This document shows positions 1 to 6,923 of a stretch of 8,643 bases of DNA, in pieces. Position 1 is the stretch's first letter. Every line of letters begins with the position of its first letter. Source of the stretch: Bacteroidales bacterium UBA3388 (GTDB taxonomy: Bacteria; Bacteroidota; Bacteroidia; Bacteroidales; P3). The stretch lies in the NCBI GenBank assembly GCA_002358855.1, contig DEPQ01000021.1, positions 18,478-27,120 on the forward strand, written 5' to 3'. Below the pieces are notes generated by a model, which was given only the letters and a program-made list of their open reading frames with translations, was not told the origin of the DNA and made no database searches. The position numbers and the translations under genes were made by a program.

Positions 1-915
1 GATGTTTATGTTACGGGTAGTAATTCTAAAATGTTGTCTTCGGATGTTGCTACTGCGTTTCGGGATAGGGGAGAGCAAATACATATTACTCCTCTTACGT
101 ATGAGGAATTTTATGCTGCTTATCCAAATGATAAACGTTATGCTTGGCGTGAATTTATGACATATGGAGGAATGCCATTTGTATTACATAAAAATACTCA
201 TGAGGAAAAATCAAAATATCTACAAGATTTATTTCGTTTGACTTATATAAAAGATGTAATAGAACGTAATAGATTGCGAGCAAATGTTGAAGTTATAGAT
301 GAATTGCTAAATGTTGTTGCTTCTTCTGTTGGATCTTTGTCCAATCCTTCTCGATTGTCAAATACATTTCAGTCGGTTAAAGGTTTGAAGATAAAGAATG
401 AAACAATATCTTCTTATTTGGATTGTTTTAATGATGCTTATATATTGAGCAAGGCTTATCGTTATGATATTAAAGGACGTTCTTATATTGATACTCCTTT
501 GAAATACTACTTTACTGATATTGGTTTAAGAAATGCACGTCTTAATTTTCGTCAGCAAGAAGAAAATCACATTATGGAAAATATTTTGTATAATGAACTT
601 ATTGCACGTGATTTTAATATTGATGTTGGAGTTGTAGAATATAATCATTTAGATGAAAATGGTAAAAAGGTGAGAAGTCAGCTTGAAGTAGATTTTGTGG
701 TTAATAAAACCGACAAGCGTTATTATATTCAGTCTGCATTGACTGTGGCAAATGAAGAAAAACGAAAACAAGAAACAAATTCTCTAAATAGAATAGATGA
801 TTCTTATACAAAGATTGTTATTGTTAGAGATAATATATTGCCGTGGATAGATGATAAAGGTGTGCAATATATAAATATTGAGGACTTTTTGCTGGAAAGG
901 ATTAACGTATTATAA
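1..915 (+). CDS. AAA-family ATPase with DUF4143 C-terminal domain, 5' truncated by window edge
   Basis: The reading frame is open from base 1, so the ATG at 31 is internal and the true start lies outside the window. The first visible residues, DVYVTGSNSKMLSSDVAT, match the region after Walker B in the ATPases that carry DUF4143. The phrases ITPLTYEEF and GGMPFVL further on are family hallmarks. The Walker A part is missing because of the cut. The C-terminal third contains a conserved LEVDFVVN segment followed by RYYIQSA. This resembles a degenerate PD-(D/E)xK fold in which the usual E-x-K position reads I-Q-S, so catalysis is doubtful. Homologues are common in Bacteroidota, often in many copies, and their cellular role is poorly defined. 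The gene is followed at once by a strong terminator and converges on rny. Family assignment is firm; function is not. Confidence 0.88.
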   Translation, partial: DVYVTGSNSKMLSSDVATAFRDRGEQIHITPLTYEEFYAAYPNDKRYAWREFMTYGGMPFVLHKNTHEEKSKYLQDLFRLTYIKDVIERNRLRANVEVIDELLNVVASSVGSLSNPSRLSNTFQSVKGLKIKNETISSYLDCFNDAYILSKAYRYDIKGRSYIDTPLKYYFTDIGLRNARLNFRQQEENHIMENILYNELIARDFNIDVGVVEYNHLDENGKKVRSQLEVDFVVNKTDKRYYIQSALTVANEEKRKQETNSLNRIDDSYTKIVIVRDNILPWIDDKGVQYINIEDFLLERINVL

Positions 916-948
916 AAAAGGCTACAACATTTAAGTTGTAGCCTTTTT
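915..948. terminator. Bidirectional intrinsic terminator between the ATPase gene and rny
   Basis: A perfect inverted repeat is visible: GGCTACAAC at 920-928 pairs with GTTGTAGCC at 935-943, with a six-base ATTTAA loop. It is flanked by A5 at 915-919 and T5 at 944-948, which also pair. The hairpin therefore ends in a U-run when read on either strand. It can stop both the ATPase transcript, whose stop codon it touches, and rny arriving from the right. Confidence 0.92.
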
Positions 949-967
949 GGTTTATTGTTTGTTTTGT

Positions 968-2509
968 TTATTTTGCGTAATTCACTGAGCGAGTTTCTCT
1001 GATTACTGTTACTTTTATCATTCCTGGGAAGACCATTTCGCTTTGGATTCTCTTTGATAAGTCCATTGAAATTTGGTTTGCTTCTTGGTCCGATACTTTT
1101 TCTGCTGAGACAATCACTCTTAATTCTCTTCCGGCTTGTATTGCGTATGTCTTAACTACTCCGTTGTAACTCATAGCCATTTCTTCCAATTTGTTTAATC
1201 GGTTGATGTAGGCTTCAACTACTTCTCTTCTTGCACCAGGTCTTGCTCCTGAGATAGCATCACATACTTGTACGATTGGTGCGTAAAGACTTTCCATTTC
1301 TATTTCGTCATGGTGTGCTCCGATTGCGTTGCAGATTTCAGGCTTTTCTTTAAATTTTTCTGCCAACTTCATTCCGTGAATTGCGTGTGGAAGTTCTGGT
1401 TCGTTATCTGGCACTTTTCCTATGTCGTGAAGAAGACCTGCACGTTTTGCAATCTTAGGATTTAGTCCTAATTCGCTGGCCATTGTTGCACAAAGATTGG
1501 CTACTTCGCGAGAGTGTTGCAATAAGTTTTGTCCGTAAGAAGAACGATATTTCATTTTACCTACTATTCTGATTAGTTCAGGGTGTAGGTTCATAATTCC
1601 AAGGTCTATGCAAGTGCGTTTACCTGTTTCTATTACTTCTTGTTCGATTTGTTTCTTTGTTTTTGCTACTACTTCTTCTATTCTTGCAGGGTGAATACGT
1701 CCGTCAGTTACAAGTTTGTGTAATGAAAGTCTTGCGATTTCTCTTCTTACTGGGTCAAAGCATGAAAGTAAGATTGCATCTGGCGAGTCGTCTATGATTA
1801 CTTCTACGCCTGTTAGGTTTTCAAGCGTACGAATGTTTCTTCCTTCACGACCAATGATTCTACCTTTTACTTCTTCGCTTTCAAGGTTGAATACAGAAAC
1901 TGTGTTTTCTATTGCGTTTTCTGTGGCAGTACGTTGAATGGATTCTATAACGATTTTCTTTGCTTGTTGGTTTGCAGTTAGCTTTGCTTCTTCAACAATG
2001 TCCATTATTTTACTCATAGCCTCATCTCTTGCCTCTTCGGTAAGTGTTTCTACTAATTGAGCCTTTGCTTCTTCTGCTGATAAACCTGCAATTTGTTCAA
2101 GCTTTGTAACACTTTCTTTATAGGTTTTTTCAACTTCTTGTTGTCTTTGTTGAAGTTTTTCTACTTGTTTGTTGAGATTTTCTTTTGCTTGTAGAAATTC
2201 GTTACTTTTCTTTTGAAGTTCTTCTACTTTTTGATTAAGTGTTTGTTCTTTTTGTTTGATTTTGTTTTCGGCTTGCATTACTTTGTTGTTTCTTTCTTGA
2301 ACTTGTTTTTCATGCTCGCCTTTTAGTTGCAAGAATTTTTCTTTTGCTTGCAACATTTTTTCTTTCTTAATGATTTCGGCCTTTTCTTCTGCTTCTTTTA
2401 ATAAAGCACGGCCTTCTTCTTCTAATTTTTTCTTTAAGCTTGTGTGAGATAGAAGTATTCCAACTCCTAATCCTACGACTAAACCGATAATGATATATAC
2501 AATTACCAT
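968..2509 (-). CDS. rny: Ribonuclease Y (membrane-anchored endoribonuclease)
   Basis: RNase Y is an endoribonuclease that starts mRNA decay at the inner face of the membrane. The 513-residue product has the full family layout and near-standard length. There is an N-terminal membrane anchor (about residues 2-20, VIVYIIIGLVVGLGVGILL). A long Lys/Glu/Gln-rich coiled coil follows (about 25-140). The KH RNA-binding domain is around 205-270, with its GRxG loop in RIIGREGRN (217-225). The HD domain has H332, the HD pair H361-D362, the HH pair 399-400 and D417, all expected metal ligands. The start is the ATG preceded by the A/T-rich leader TTTTAATAACT, without a Shine-Dalgarno sequence, as is normal in this phylum. 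It lies downstream of zapA and the 6S RNA candidate. I see no convincing separate promoter, so it may depend partly on read-through. Confidence 0.97.
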   Translation of the reverse strand: MVIVYIIIGLVVGLGVGILLSHTSLKKKLEEEGRALLKEAEEKAEIIKKEKMLQAKEKFLQLKGEHEKQVQERNNKVMQAENKIKQKEQTLNQKVEELQKKSNEFLQAKENLNKQVEKLQQRQQEVEKTYKESVTKLEQIAGLSAEEAKAQLVETLTEEARDEAMSKIMDIVEEAKLTANQQAKKIVIESIQRTATENAIENTVSVFNLESEEVKGRIIGREGRNIRTLENLTGVEVIIDDSPDAILLSCFDPVRREIARLSLHKLVTDGRIHPARIEEVVAKTKKQIEQEVIETGKRTCIDLGIMNLHPELIRIVGKMKYRSSYGQNLLQHSREVANLCATMASELGLNPKIAKRAGLLHDIGKVPDNEPELPHAIHGMKLAEKFKEKPEICNAIGAHHDEIEMESLYAPIVQVCDAISGARPGARREVVEAYINRLNKLEEMAMSYNGVVKTYAIQAGRELRVIVSAEKVSDQEANQISMDLSKRIQSEMVFPGMIKVTVIRETRSVNYAK

Positions 2510-2573
2510 AGTTATTAAAATTTGTTATTTATAAAATATGGCAACTTTTTCGGAGAGAGAAGAAATGTTTGCG

Positions 2574-2771
2574 AAAAAAAACCGCATCTTTTCTTTAAAT
2601 GGAGCGTGTAAACTCCTTATTGACAAGTTTTGAGTGCCTTTTGTTATCAAACTTCCACCGTCTCAAAAGAGAATCCTTGCGGATTGAGGCCTGTTTTATC
2701 CAAAATGAGCGTTCTCGTTTTAATTTTTTTACTGTTGAATTTACGTACTGATTTCAAGAATCGATGCGGTA
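2574..2771 (-). ncRNA. ssrS: 6S RNA candidate (RNA polymerase regulator)
   Basis: This 198-base interval between zapA and rny has no plausible ORF but folds like 6S RNA on the minus strand. The two ends close a helix: ACCGCATC (2770-2763) pairs with GATGCGGT (2588-2581), and the latter runs into a U8 tract (2581-2574) as a terminator would. In the middle is an apical hairpin, AATCC with loop GCAA and GGATT (2685-2672), extended by CTC/GAG (2688-2686 with 2664-2662). The segments between are largely unpaired, as expected for the open-promoter-like bubble. A small GGAG/CTCC hairpin (2616-2601) sits on the 3' side. In known bacteria 6S RNA binds the housekeeping holoenzyme and often neighbours zapA, for example ygfE-ssrS in E. 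coli. No consensus promoter was seen directly upstream, so processing from the zapA transcript is possible. The ends are approximate to a few bases. Confidence 0.85.
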
Positions 2772-2773
2772 TA

Positions 2774-3070
2774 TCATTTGTTTAATATATCTGTAAGATA
2801 TTTATCCAATTCGGTTAATCTATTTTCTATTGTCTTATCATTAGACTCTGATACATTTTGTTGAAGTCTTATGTAAGAAGTCATATATTGTAAAAGCACC
2901 ATTGCAAGTAAGTCTTGATTGTCTTTATAAGAATATACACTTGCGTATTTCTTTAATGTCTCATTAACTATCTCTGAGGCCTTGTTGAAAATCTCTCTAT
3001 CACTTTCTTTGATAGAGACTTTGTATTTTCTACTCGCAATATCTATTTCTACTCTTACTTCCTCACTCAT
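2774..3070 (-). CDS. zapA: Cell division protein ZapA
   Basis: ZapA binds FtsZ in the cytoplasm and promotes bundling of protofilaments in the Z-ring. The 98-residue protein has the usual length and two-part layout. A small N-terminal alpha/beta domain is seen with EVRVEIDIASRKYKVSI (4-20). A long helical C-terminus follows that would form the dimer and tetramer coiled coil, including DNQDLLAMVLLQYMTSYIRLQ (50-70). The segment around 20-48, ESDREIFNKASEIVNETLKKY, is characteristic. The gene starts two bases after the stop of the coiled-coil gene upstream, so the two are almost certainly co-transcribed and probably translationally coupled. Its stop codon is only a few bases before the 5' end of the 6S RNA candidate. 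Confidence 0.93.
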   Translation of the reverse strand: MSEEVRVEIDIASRKYKVSIKESDREIFNKASEIVNETLKKYASVYSYKDNQDLLAMVLLQYMTSYIRLQQNVSESNDKTIENRLTELDKYLTDILNK

Positions 3071-3072
3071 AG

Positions 3073-3357
3073 TTAATTTTTATGATTTTCTGTCGAAATT
3101 AGCAATGCCAAACTTTTATCTATCTTACGCAACAATTCGTCTATTTTCGTTTTAAATTCTTCAGTCTCTTCTCGTTGCTTTGTTCTTTCTTTTGTTCCTA
3201 AATTTTCAATTTTGTTTAATAAATCTTGCTTTTCTTCTAATAGAGTGGCGTTTTCTTGTAACAAACGAGTGTTTTCAGCCTCTAACTTTTGGATTTTATC
3301 TACCAAAATTATCACTTTGTTCTCTATTTCGTCAATTAAATTTTGAATATTGCCCAT
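3073..3357 (-). CDS. Small coiled-coil protein encoded just before zapA, probable ZapA partner
   Basis: This 94-residue product is almost entirely helical. Leu/Ile/Val heptads run through about residues 5-52, for example NLIDEIENKVIILVDKIQKL and ENTRLLQENATLLEE. A charged break follows (55-68), then a second helix, KIDELLRKIDKSLALL (71-86). It has no signal peptide or membrane segment, so it should be cytoplasmic. The gene has its own perfect TAnnTTTG promoter motif 22 bases upstream and is joined to zapA with a two-base gap. Position and architecture recall ZapB of gammaproteobacteria and ZauP of Caulobacter. ZauP is a coiled-coil ZapA partner encoded immediately upstream of zapA. Similar small proteins precede zapA in other Bacteroidota. 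The partnership is inferred from context and not from a catalytic or binding motif. Confidence 0.8.
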   Translation of the reverse strand: MGNIQNLIDEIENKVIILVDKIQKLEAENTRLLQENATLLEEKQDLLNKIENLGTKERTKQREETEEFKTKIDELLRKIDKSLALLISTENHKN

Positions 3358-3379
3358 TCTATTAGAGTATTATCAAGTG

Positions 3380-3387
3380 CAAATATA
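3380..3387 (-). promoter_or_regulatory. Promoter (-7 element) of the coiled-coil/zapA operon
   Basis: On the minus strand the sequence reads TATATTTG, a perfect match to the Bacteroidota -7 consensus TAnnTTTG. It lies 22 bases before the ATG of the coiled-coil gene. A clear TTTG at -33 is not visible, only AT-rich sequence overlapping the end of ribBA. This indicates that the division genes need not depend on ribBA transcription. Confidence 0.65.
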
Positions 3388-3410
3388 ACTTTTATTTTTT
3401 AATTAACGCA

Positions 3411-4619
3411 TTATTCAATAGGTAAATTATGTCCCATGCGTTCTTTTTTTGTTTTTAGGTAGCGTGCGTTATGCTTTGTAGGCTCTATCACAATCGGAAC
3501 AGTCTCAACAATTTGTATTCCGTAGCCTTCCAAACCACTTCTCTTTTTAGGATTGTTTGAAACCAAGCGAATTTTTGTCGCACCCATATCTCTGATGATT
3601 TGAGCACCAATTCCATAATCTCTTTCATCTGCTCTAAATCCTAAGGCAAGGTTTGCATCAACCGTATCCATACCTTGCTCTTGTAAGTGATAGGCTTTAA
3701 GTTTGTTTACAAGTCCAATGCCTCTTCCTTCTTGACTCATATAAACCACCATTCCTTTTCCTTCCTTTTCAATCATTTCCATAGCAGAGTGAAGTTGAGC
3801 ACCGCAGTCGCATTTACAAGATCCAAAAATATCTCCCGTAGCACAAGAAGAATGAACTCTACATAAAATTGGTTCATCTTTTTCCCACTCACCTTTTTTC
3901 AAAACCATGTGAGTTGTTTCCTTATCCTTTTCGGTGTAAGCGATTAGTTTGAAATCACCCCACTGAGTTGGAAGCGACACTTCTTGCTCTCTATTGATAA
4001 GAGTTTCGTGTTTAACTCTATATGCTATTAAATCCTTAATAGTTATTATCTTTATACCAAACTCTTCTGCCTTTTTAAGAAGTTCAGGCATTCTTGCCAT
4101 CGTGCCGTCCTCATTCATAATCTCTATAAGAGCAGCAGCAGGTTGCAAACCAGCCAAACGAGCAAGATCAATCGAAGCCTCAGTGTGTCCAGCTCTTTTT
4201 AGCACACCATTATCCTGTGCATAAAGAGGGTTAATGTGTCCCGGACGTCCAAAAGTCGCAGCAGTAGAATTAGGATCAGCCAAAGCCTTGATAGTTTCCG
4301 CTCTATCGTGAGTAGAAACCCCTGTTGAGCAACCCTCTAACTTATCAACCGTAACAGTAAAAGGCGTTCCAAGAATAGAAGTGTTGTTATTAACTTGTCT
4401 ATCCAATTCTAATTCTTTGCAACGTTGCATAGTAATTGGAGCACACAAAACACCACGTCCTTCTTTTAGCATAAAATTAACTTTCTCTGGTGTTATTTTT
4501 TCTGCAGCTATGATGAAATCTCCTTCATTCTCTCTGTCCTCATCATCAACCACTATAACAAATTTGCCTTCTTTAAAATCAGCAATTGCTTCCTCTATTG
4601 TATTTAGTTTTATGTCCAT
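3411..4619 (-). CDS. ribBA: Bifunctional riboflavin protein RibBA: DHBP synthase and GTP cyclohydrolase II
   Basis: The protein supplies both entry precursors of riboflavin. The N-terminal half (RibB, about 1-200) converts ribulose 5-phosphate to 3,4-dihydroxy-2-butanone 4-phosphate plus formate. The C-terminal half (RibA, about 207-400) opens GTP to the pyrimidinone precursor. RibB motifs are the acidic metal/substrate loop DDEDRENEGD (25-34), STHDRAETI (102-110) and RAGHTEASIDL (142-152). RibA shows the zinc-site pattern C259-x10-C270-x-C272, an additional C268 just before it, and the catalytic YMSQEGRGIGL (293-303). DANLALGFRADERDYGIGAQ (321-340) is typical of the enzyme. At 402 residues it is full length with both active sites intact. 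It is transcribed from its own promoter, divergent from the exporter gene. The leader of roughly 30 bases is too short for an FMN riboswitch. Confidence 0.97.
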   Translation of the reverse strand: MDIKLNTIEEAIADFKEGKFVIVVDDEDRENEGDFIIAAEKITPEKVNFMLKEGRGVLCAPITMQRCKELELDRQVNNNTSILGTPFTVTVDKLEGCSTGVSTHDRAETIKALADPNSTAATFGRPGHINPLYAQDNGVLKRAGHTEASIDLARLAGLQPAAALIEIMNEDGTMARMPELLKKAEEFGIKIITIKDLIAYRVKHETLINREQEVSLPTQWGDFKLIAYTEKDKETTHMVLKKGEWEKDEPILCRVHSSCATGDIFGSCKCDCGAQLHSAMEMIEKEGKGMVVYMSQEGRGIGLVNKLKAYHLQEQGMDTVDANLALGFRADERDYGIGAQIIRDMGATKIRLVSNNPKKRSGLEGYGIQIVETVPIVIEPTKHNARYLKTKKERMGHNLPIE

Positions 4620-4652
4620 TTAGTTTTTCTATTTTAAAGTTGTTTTAATTTG

Positions 4653-4684
4653 CAAATATACGTAATTTTCTTTAAAATCTACAA
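4653..4684 (-). promoter_or_regulatory. Promoter of ribBA
   Basis: The minus strand reads TATATTTG at 4660-4653, a perfect match to the TAnnTTTG -7 element. A TTG at 4684-4682 lies 21 bases upstream in the -33 position. Transcription would begin near 4648, giving a leader of about 30 bases before the ATG at 4619. Confidence 0.7.
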
Positions 4685-4712
4685 TAAAGTGTATTCTTCT
4701 TCTAAGTTTTTG

Positions 4713-4720
4713 TATCTTTG
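4713..4720 (+). promoter_or_regulatory. Promoter (-7 element) of the LysE-family/lipoprotein operon
   Basis: TATCTTTG matches the Bacteroidota -7 consensus TAnnTTTG exactly and lies 21 bases before the ATG at 4742. No good -33 TTTG is seen at the expected distance. This promoter and that of ribBA are back to back within about 70 bases, so a bound regulator could affect both. Confidence 0.65.
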
Positions 4721-4741
4721 CACCGAAAAAATAGAAAAATA

Positions 4742-5389
4742 ATGGGGTTTTTTCACGTAATAACACAAGGAATTTTATTTGGCTTTACACTCTCTTTCAT
4801 GGTAGGGCCAGCCTTTTTTTCGCTCTTGCAAACAAGTATCACTCACGGCTTTAAGGCAGGCGCTAACCTTGCTTTTGGAATTTCTGTTTCGGATATAATT
4901 ATGGTTTTTATATCTTGGTTTGGACTATCTTCGCTTTTCGCCTCAGAAAAAGCACAATTAATACTTGGTTTAGTAGGAGGAATAGTAATAATCTTGTTTG
5001 GGATTTACAATTTTACAAAAAAACAAGTAGTACAACCCACAAGAGATATTGATAACATTAAAACAAAATTTCACTTCAAATATTTCGCAAAAGGATTTGT
5101 CTTTAACGTAGCAAATCCTGGCGTTTGGATTTATTGGCTTTTGCCTATAAGCGTTGCAAGTAGTTATAGCACAAACGAACAAATACTTTTCTTAGCATTT
5201 ATCCTAATAACAGTTTTGTTAATGGACATAGTGAAATGTGCAATCGCTAACGAATTGAAAAATTTTCTTACAATTAAGGTAGTAACCGTCATAAACAAAG
5301 TAGTAGGTGTTATTTTAATTCTATTTGGTATTTATTTAGCCTGCTCACCATTTTTTCCCGATGTTAATTTATTAGATATATCCAAATAA
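4742..5389 (+). CDS. LysE/RhtB-family small-molecule exporter
   Basis: The product of 215 residues is an integral inner-membrane protein with about six hydrophobic segments (roughly 4-28, 38-66, 71-91, 113-138, 147-168 and 180-202). The N-terminal FGFTLSFMVGPAFFSLLQTS (13-32), with its conserved G-P pair, and NVANPGVWIYWL (122-133) are signatures of the LysE/RhtB superfamily. Members export amino acids or related compounds; the substrate here cannot be told. I chose the ATG at 4742 over the in-frame TTG at 4718 because the TTG lies inside the predicted -7 promoter element. The protein also begins at the usual place, just before the first membrane helix. The A-rich leader GAAAAAATAGAAAAATA fits initiation in this phylum. 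The gene is followed after four bases by a small lipoprotein gene in the same transcript. Confidence 0.88.
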   Translation: MGFFHVITQGILFGFTLSFMVGPAFFSLLQTSITHGFKAGANLAFGISVSDIIMVFISWFGLSSLFASEKAQLILGLVGGIVIILFGIYNFTKKQVVQPTRDIDNIKTKFHFKYFAKGFVFNVANPGVWIYWLLPISVASSYSTNEQILFLAFILITVLLMDIVKCAIANELKNFLTIKVVTVINKVVGVILILFGIYLACSPFFPDVNLLDISK

Positions 5390-5393
5390 GATT

Positions 5394-5600
5394 ATGAAAA
5401 AAATAAAAAAGACAACAATTCTCTTTCTTATAGTGAGTTTATTTTTAAGCGTTCCTATGCTTTTTTCTTCTTGCTCTTCAAGTAGCGATGCAGTAATGAT
5501 AGGAGTCCCTGAGCAAAAATTGAAAAGTAGCCATAAAATAGGCAAATACAAAGTTAAATCTGCCAAAGACAAAACCCCAAAGACAAAAAGCAGAAAATAA
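5394..5600 (+). CDS. Small lysine-rich lipoprotein
   Basis: The product has 68 residues. It shows a lipoprotein signal: positively charged MKKIKK, a hydrophobic core (TTILFLIVSLFLSVPML), then FSSC with the lipidated Cys at 27. The mature part is only about 41 residues and strongly basic, with 11 lysines and one arginine after the Cys, mostly in the last 27 residues (KSSHKIGKYKVKSAKDK and following). No known domain is recognised. The start lies four bases after the exporter's stop, so the two are probably co-transcribed. The signal peptide and the tight spacing argue that this is a real gene. An ORF on the opposite strand is less likely because it lacks such features. Function is unknown; a peptidoglycan- or LPS-contacting basic tail is speculation. 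Confidence 0.72.
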   Translation: MKKIKKTTILFLIVSLFLSVPMLFSSCSSSSDAVMIGVPEQKLKSSHKIGKYKVKSAKDKTPKTKSRK

Positions 5601-5637
5601 GTCTTTGATTTTTGAAATTTTTTCAAAGAAAAAAATA

Positions 5638-5677
5638 AATAAATCAAAGAAAAAATTTGAAATTTCTTTGATTTATT
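5638..5677 (-). terminator. AT-rich hairpin terminator after the thioredoxin-like gene
   Basis: A 15-base-pair inverted repeat (5638-5652 with 5663-5677) encloses a ten-base loop, AAATTTGAAA. Read on the minus strand, the hairpin is followed by TTTATTTTTTT, the U-rich run expected of an intrinsic terminator. It lies just after the stop of the thioredoxin-like gene at 5691. The opposite lipoprotein transcript may also use it, although no U-run follows on the plus strand. Its core recurs at 7634-7657. Confidence 0.75.
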
Positions 5678-5690
5678 ATGTGCTTCTATT

Positions 5691-6923
5691 TTAAGGTAAG
5701 TGCTTTTGCATTTCTTCTACAAATATTTGATTATCTTTGATAATACTACTTGTAGAAAAAACAATCTCTTTGTTTGGAGAAATAAGGTAATAAGAAGGAA
5801 ATCTATACAGATCAATTACTTTATGCAATCCATTTGCTGAATACAACAAACCTTTTGCATTAAGCAACTCTTCGGTTTTACGCATTCTGCTAAGATCTTT
5901 TGCAAATGGATTTATGCAAATAACCTTTATTCCATTTTTTTCTAATTCTGAAAATCCTTTTTCTTTTTTTTCTTTTGTATAGTTAGCAATCCACGTTTTA
6001 CAAGCAGAACACCCCTCATACCAAGTTACAAGTAAAATCCATGAATTCTCATTTTTTAGGTTTGTAGTGTCTTTATCGCTATTTACTAAATTCCATTCCA
6101 AAATTTCATTTGTTAGAACAGTGAATTCTTTTCCTTTTACGACATAGGCTTTTGAAGGATTTGTGTCATTGCAATGCTCAAAAATAGTATATACAGGATT
6201 GTTTTCATTAAATATATTTACAAATTCAGTATCTTTGTTTTCAAAAGAAAGATTAGTATAACGACAAATAGCATATTCATCTTTGTCATACATTGGCGTT
6301 CCATCTAATTTCATTTCTTGCCATTTGACACTCTCAATAAAATCAATTTCTTTATTAAATAGAATTTCTATTTCATTATAATATTTAGTAGATTCACCTT
6401 TATGATTTGTGCTTATGAATGTACATGTTTTTCCAAAGAGAATATCATATCTTTTGCCTTCTATAATTGTATCTTGTATAATTCGTTTAATTCTTATATC
6501 TCTGTCATCATCAATAAAGGAAAATGCACACAAGTCTTTGCTTAAATGAGAATATAGAGTGGATAGCATTCCCTGATACATACTTGGCTCCTTTTTCTTT
6601 GGAGCCAAGTAGTACATAATCTCTTCTGTTGTGGAGTTTATCCAAGTAAAATCATCATAAGTCAATCTCATGGCATACTCGCTATTAGAAACGGTATAGA
6701 GAATAGGGCCTTTATTATTTCGGTTTATATAAACATTGGTATGAAAAGTATTTGTGTCTTTTTTACTATAATGAATGCGTTCAAGAGTATAAGAAACATA
6801 AGGCTTGTTGAAAGATTTATAAGCATAATTCTTACGAAAACGCTCACCACGACTTAATTGCGCAAAACAAATTTCGCTGAATAAAAATATGAACGTAAGC
6901 GTAATTACAATAGGCTTTTTCAT
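5691..6923 (-). CDS. Secreted thioredoxin-like (TlpA-type) protein with large N-terminal domain
   Basis: The 410-residue product begins with a cleavable signal peptide (MKKPIVITLTFIFLFSEICFA, predicted cut after A21) and should act in the periplasm. Residues about 22-250 form a beta-strand-rich region that I do not recognise. Residues about 260-408 form a thioredoxin-like domain. The redox motif CSAC (305-308) lies in VTWYEGCSACKTW, and the cis-proline is P376 in YRFPSYYLI. SSxIIKDNQIF near the end fits the last helix. Such proteins reduce, oxidise or isomerise disulfides of envelope partners; which of these applies here is unknown. The ATG overlaps the stop of the Cys-rich lipoprotein gene upstream (ATGA), indicating translational coupling. 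That lipoprotein is a natural candidate substrate. A hairpin terminator follows the gene. Confidence 0.85.
   Translation of the reverse strand: MKKPIVITLTFIFLFSEICFAQLSRGERFRKNYAYKSFNKPYVSYTLERIHYSKKDTNTFHTNVYINRNNKGPILYTVSNSEYAMRLTYDDFTWINSTTEEIMYYLAPKKKEPSMYQGMLSTLYSHLSKDLCAFSFIDDDRDIRIKRIIQDTIIEGKRYDILFGKTCTFISTNHKGESTKYYNEIEILFNKEIDFIESVKWQEMKLDGTPMYDKDEYAICRYTNLSFENKDTEFVNIFNENNPVYTIFEHCNDTNPSKAYVVKGKEFTVLTNEILEWNLVNSDKDTTNLKNENSWILLVTWYEGCSACKTWIANYTKEKKEKGFSELEKNGIKVICINPFAKDLSRMRKTEELLNAKGLLYSANGLHKVIDLYRFPSYYLISPNKEIVFSTSSIIKDNQIFVEEMQKHLP

Noticed and set aside
1268..1937. Plus-strand ORFs antisense to rny
   Set aside because: They mirror the well-conserved KH and HD coding sequence, have no domain, signal or promoter, and are explained by its codon use.
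2510..2573. Dedicated promoter for rny
   Set aside because: No TAnnTTTG motif with a correctly spaced TTTG was found; TATTTTAT near 2536 is only a partial match.
3994..4623. Plus-strand ORFs antisense to ribBA
   Set aside because: They overlap a full-length conserved enzyme and show only composition-driven Ser/Ile-rich translations.
4620..4660. FMN riboswitch before ribBA
   Set aside because: The -7 element is only about 35 bases from the start codon, leaving a leader of about 30 bases, far too short for an FMN aptamer.
4718..4741. In-frame TTG start adding eight residues to the LysE-family protein
   Set aside because: The TTG lies within the TATCTTTG -7 promoter element, so it would be upstream of the transcription start. 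The ATG at 4742 sits just before the first membrane helix.
5372..5647. Minus-strand ORF opposite the small lipoprotein, with hydrophobic stretches
   Set aside because: It is hydrophobic only because it complements a Lys-rich and signal-peptide sequence. The plus-strand ORF has a lipobox and operon spacing; this one runs into the exporter gene and has no promoter.
5602..5677. Start of a CRISPR-like or tandem repeat array
   Set aside because: There are only two imperfect AT-rich inverted repeats with no spacers of regular length; a terminator region explains them better.
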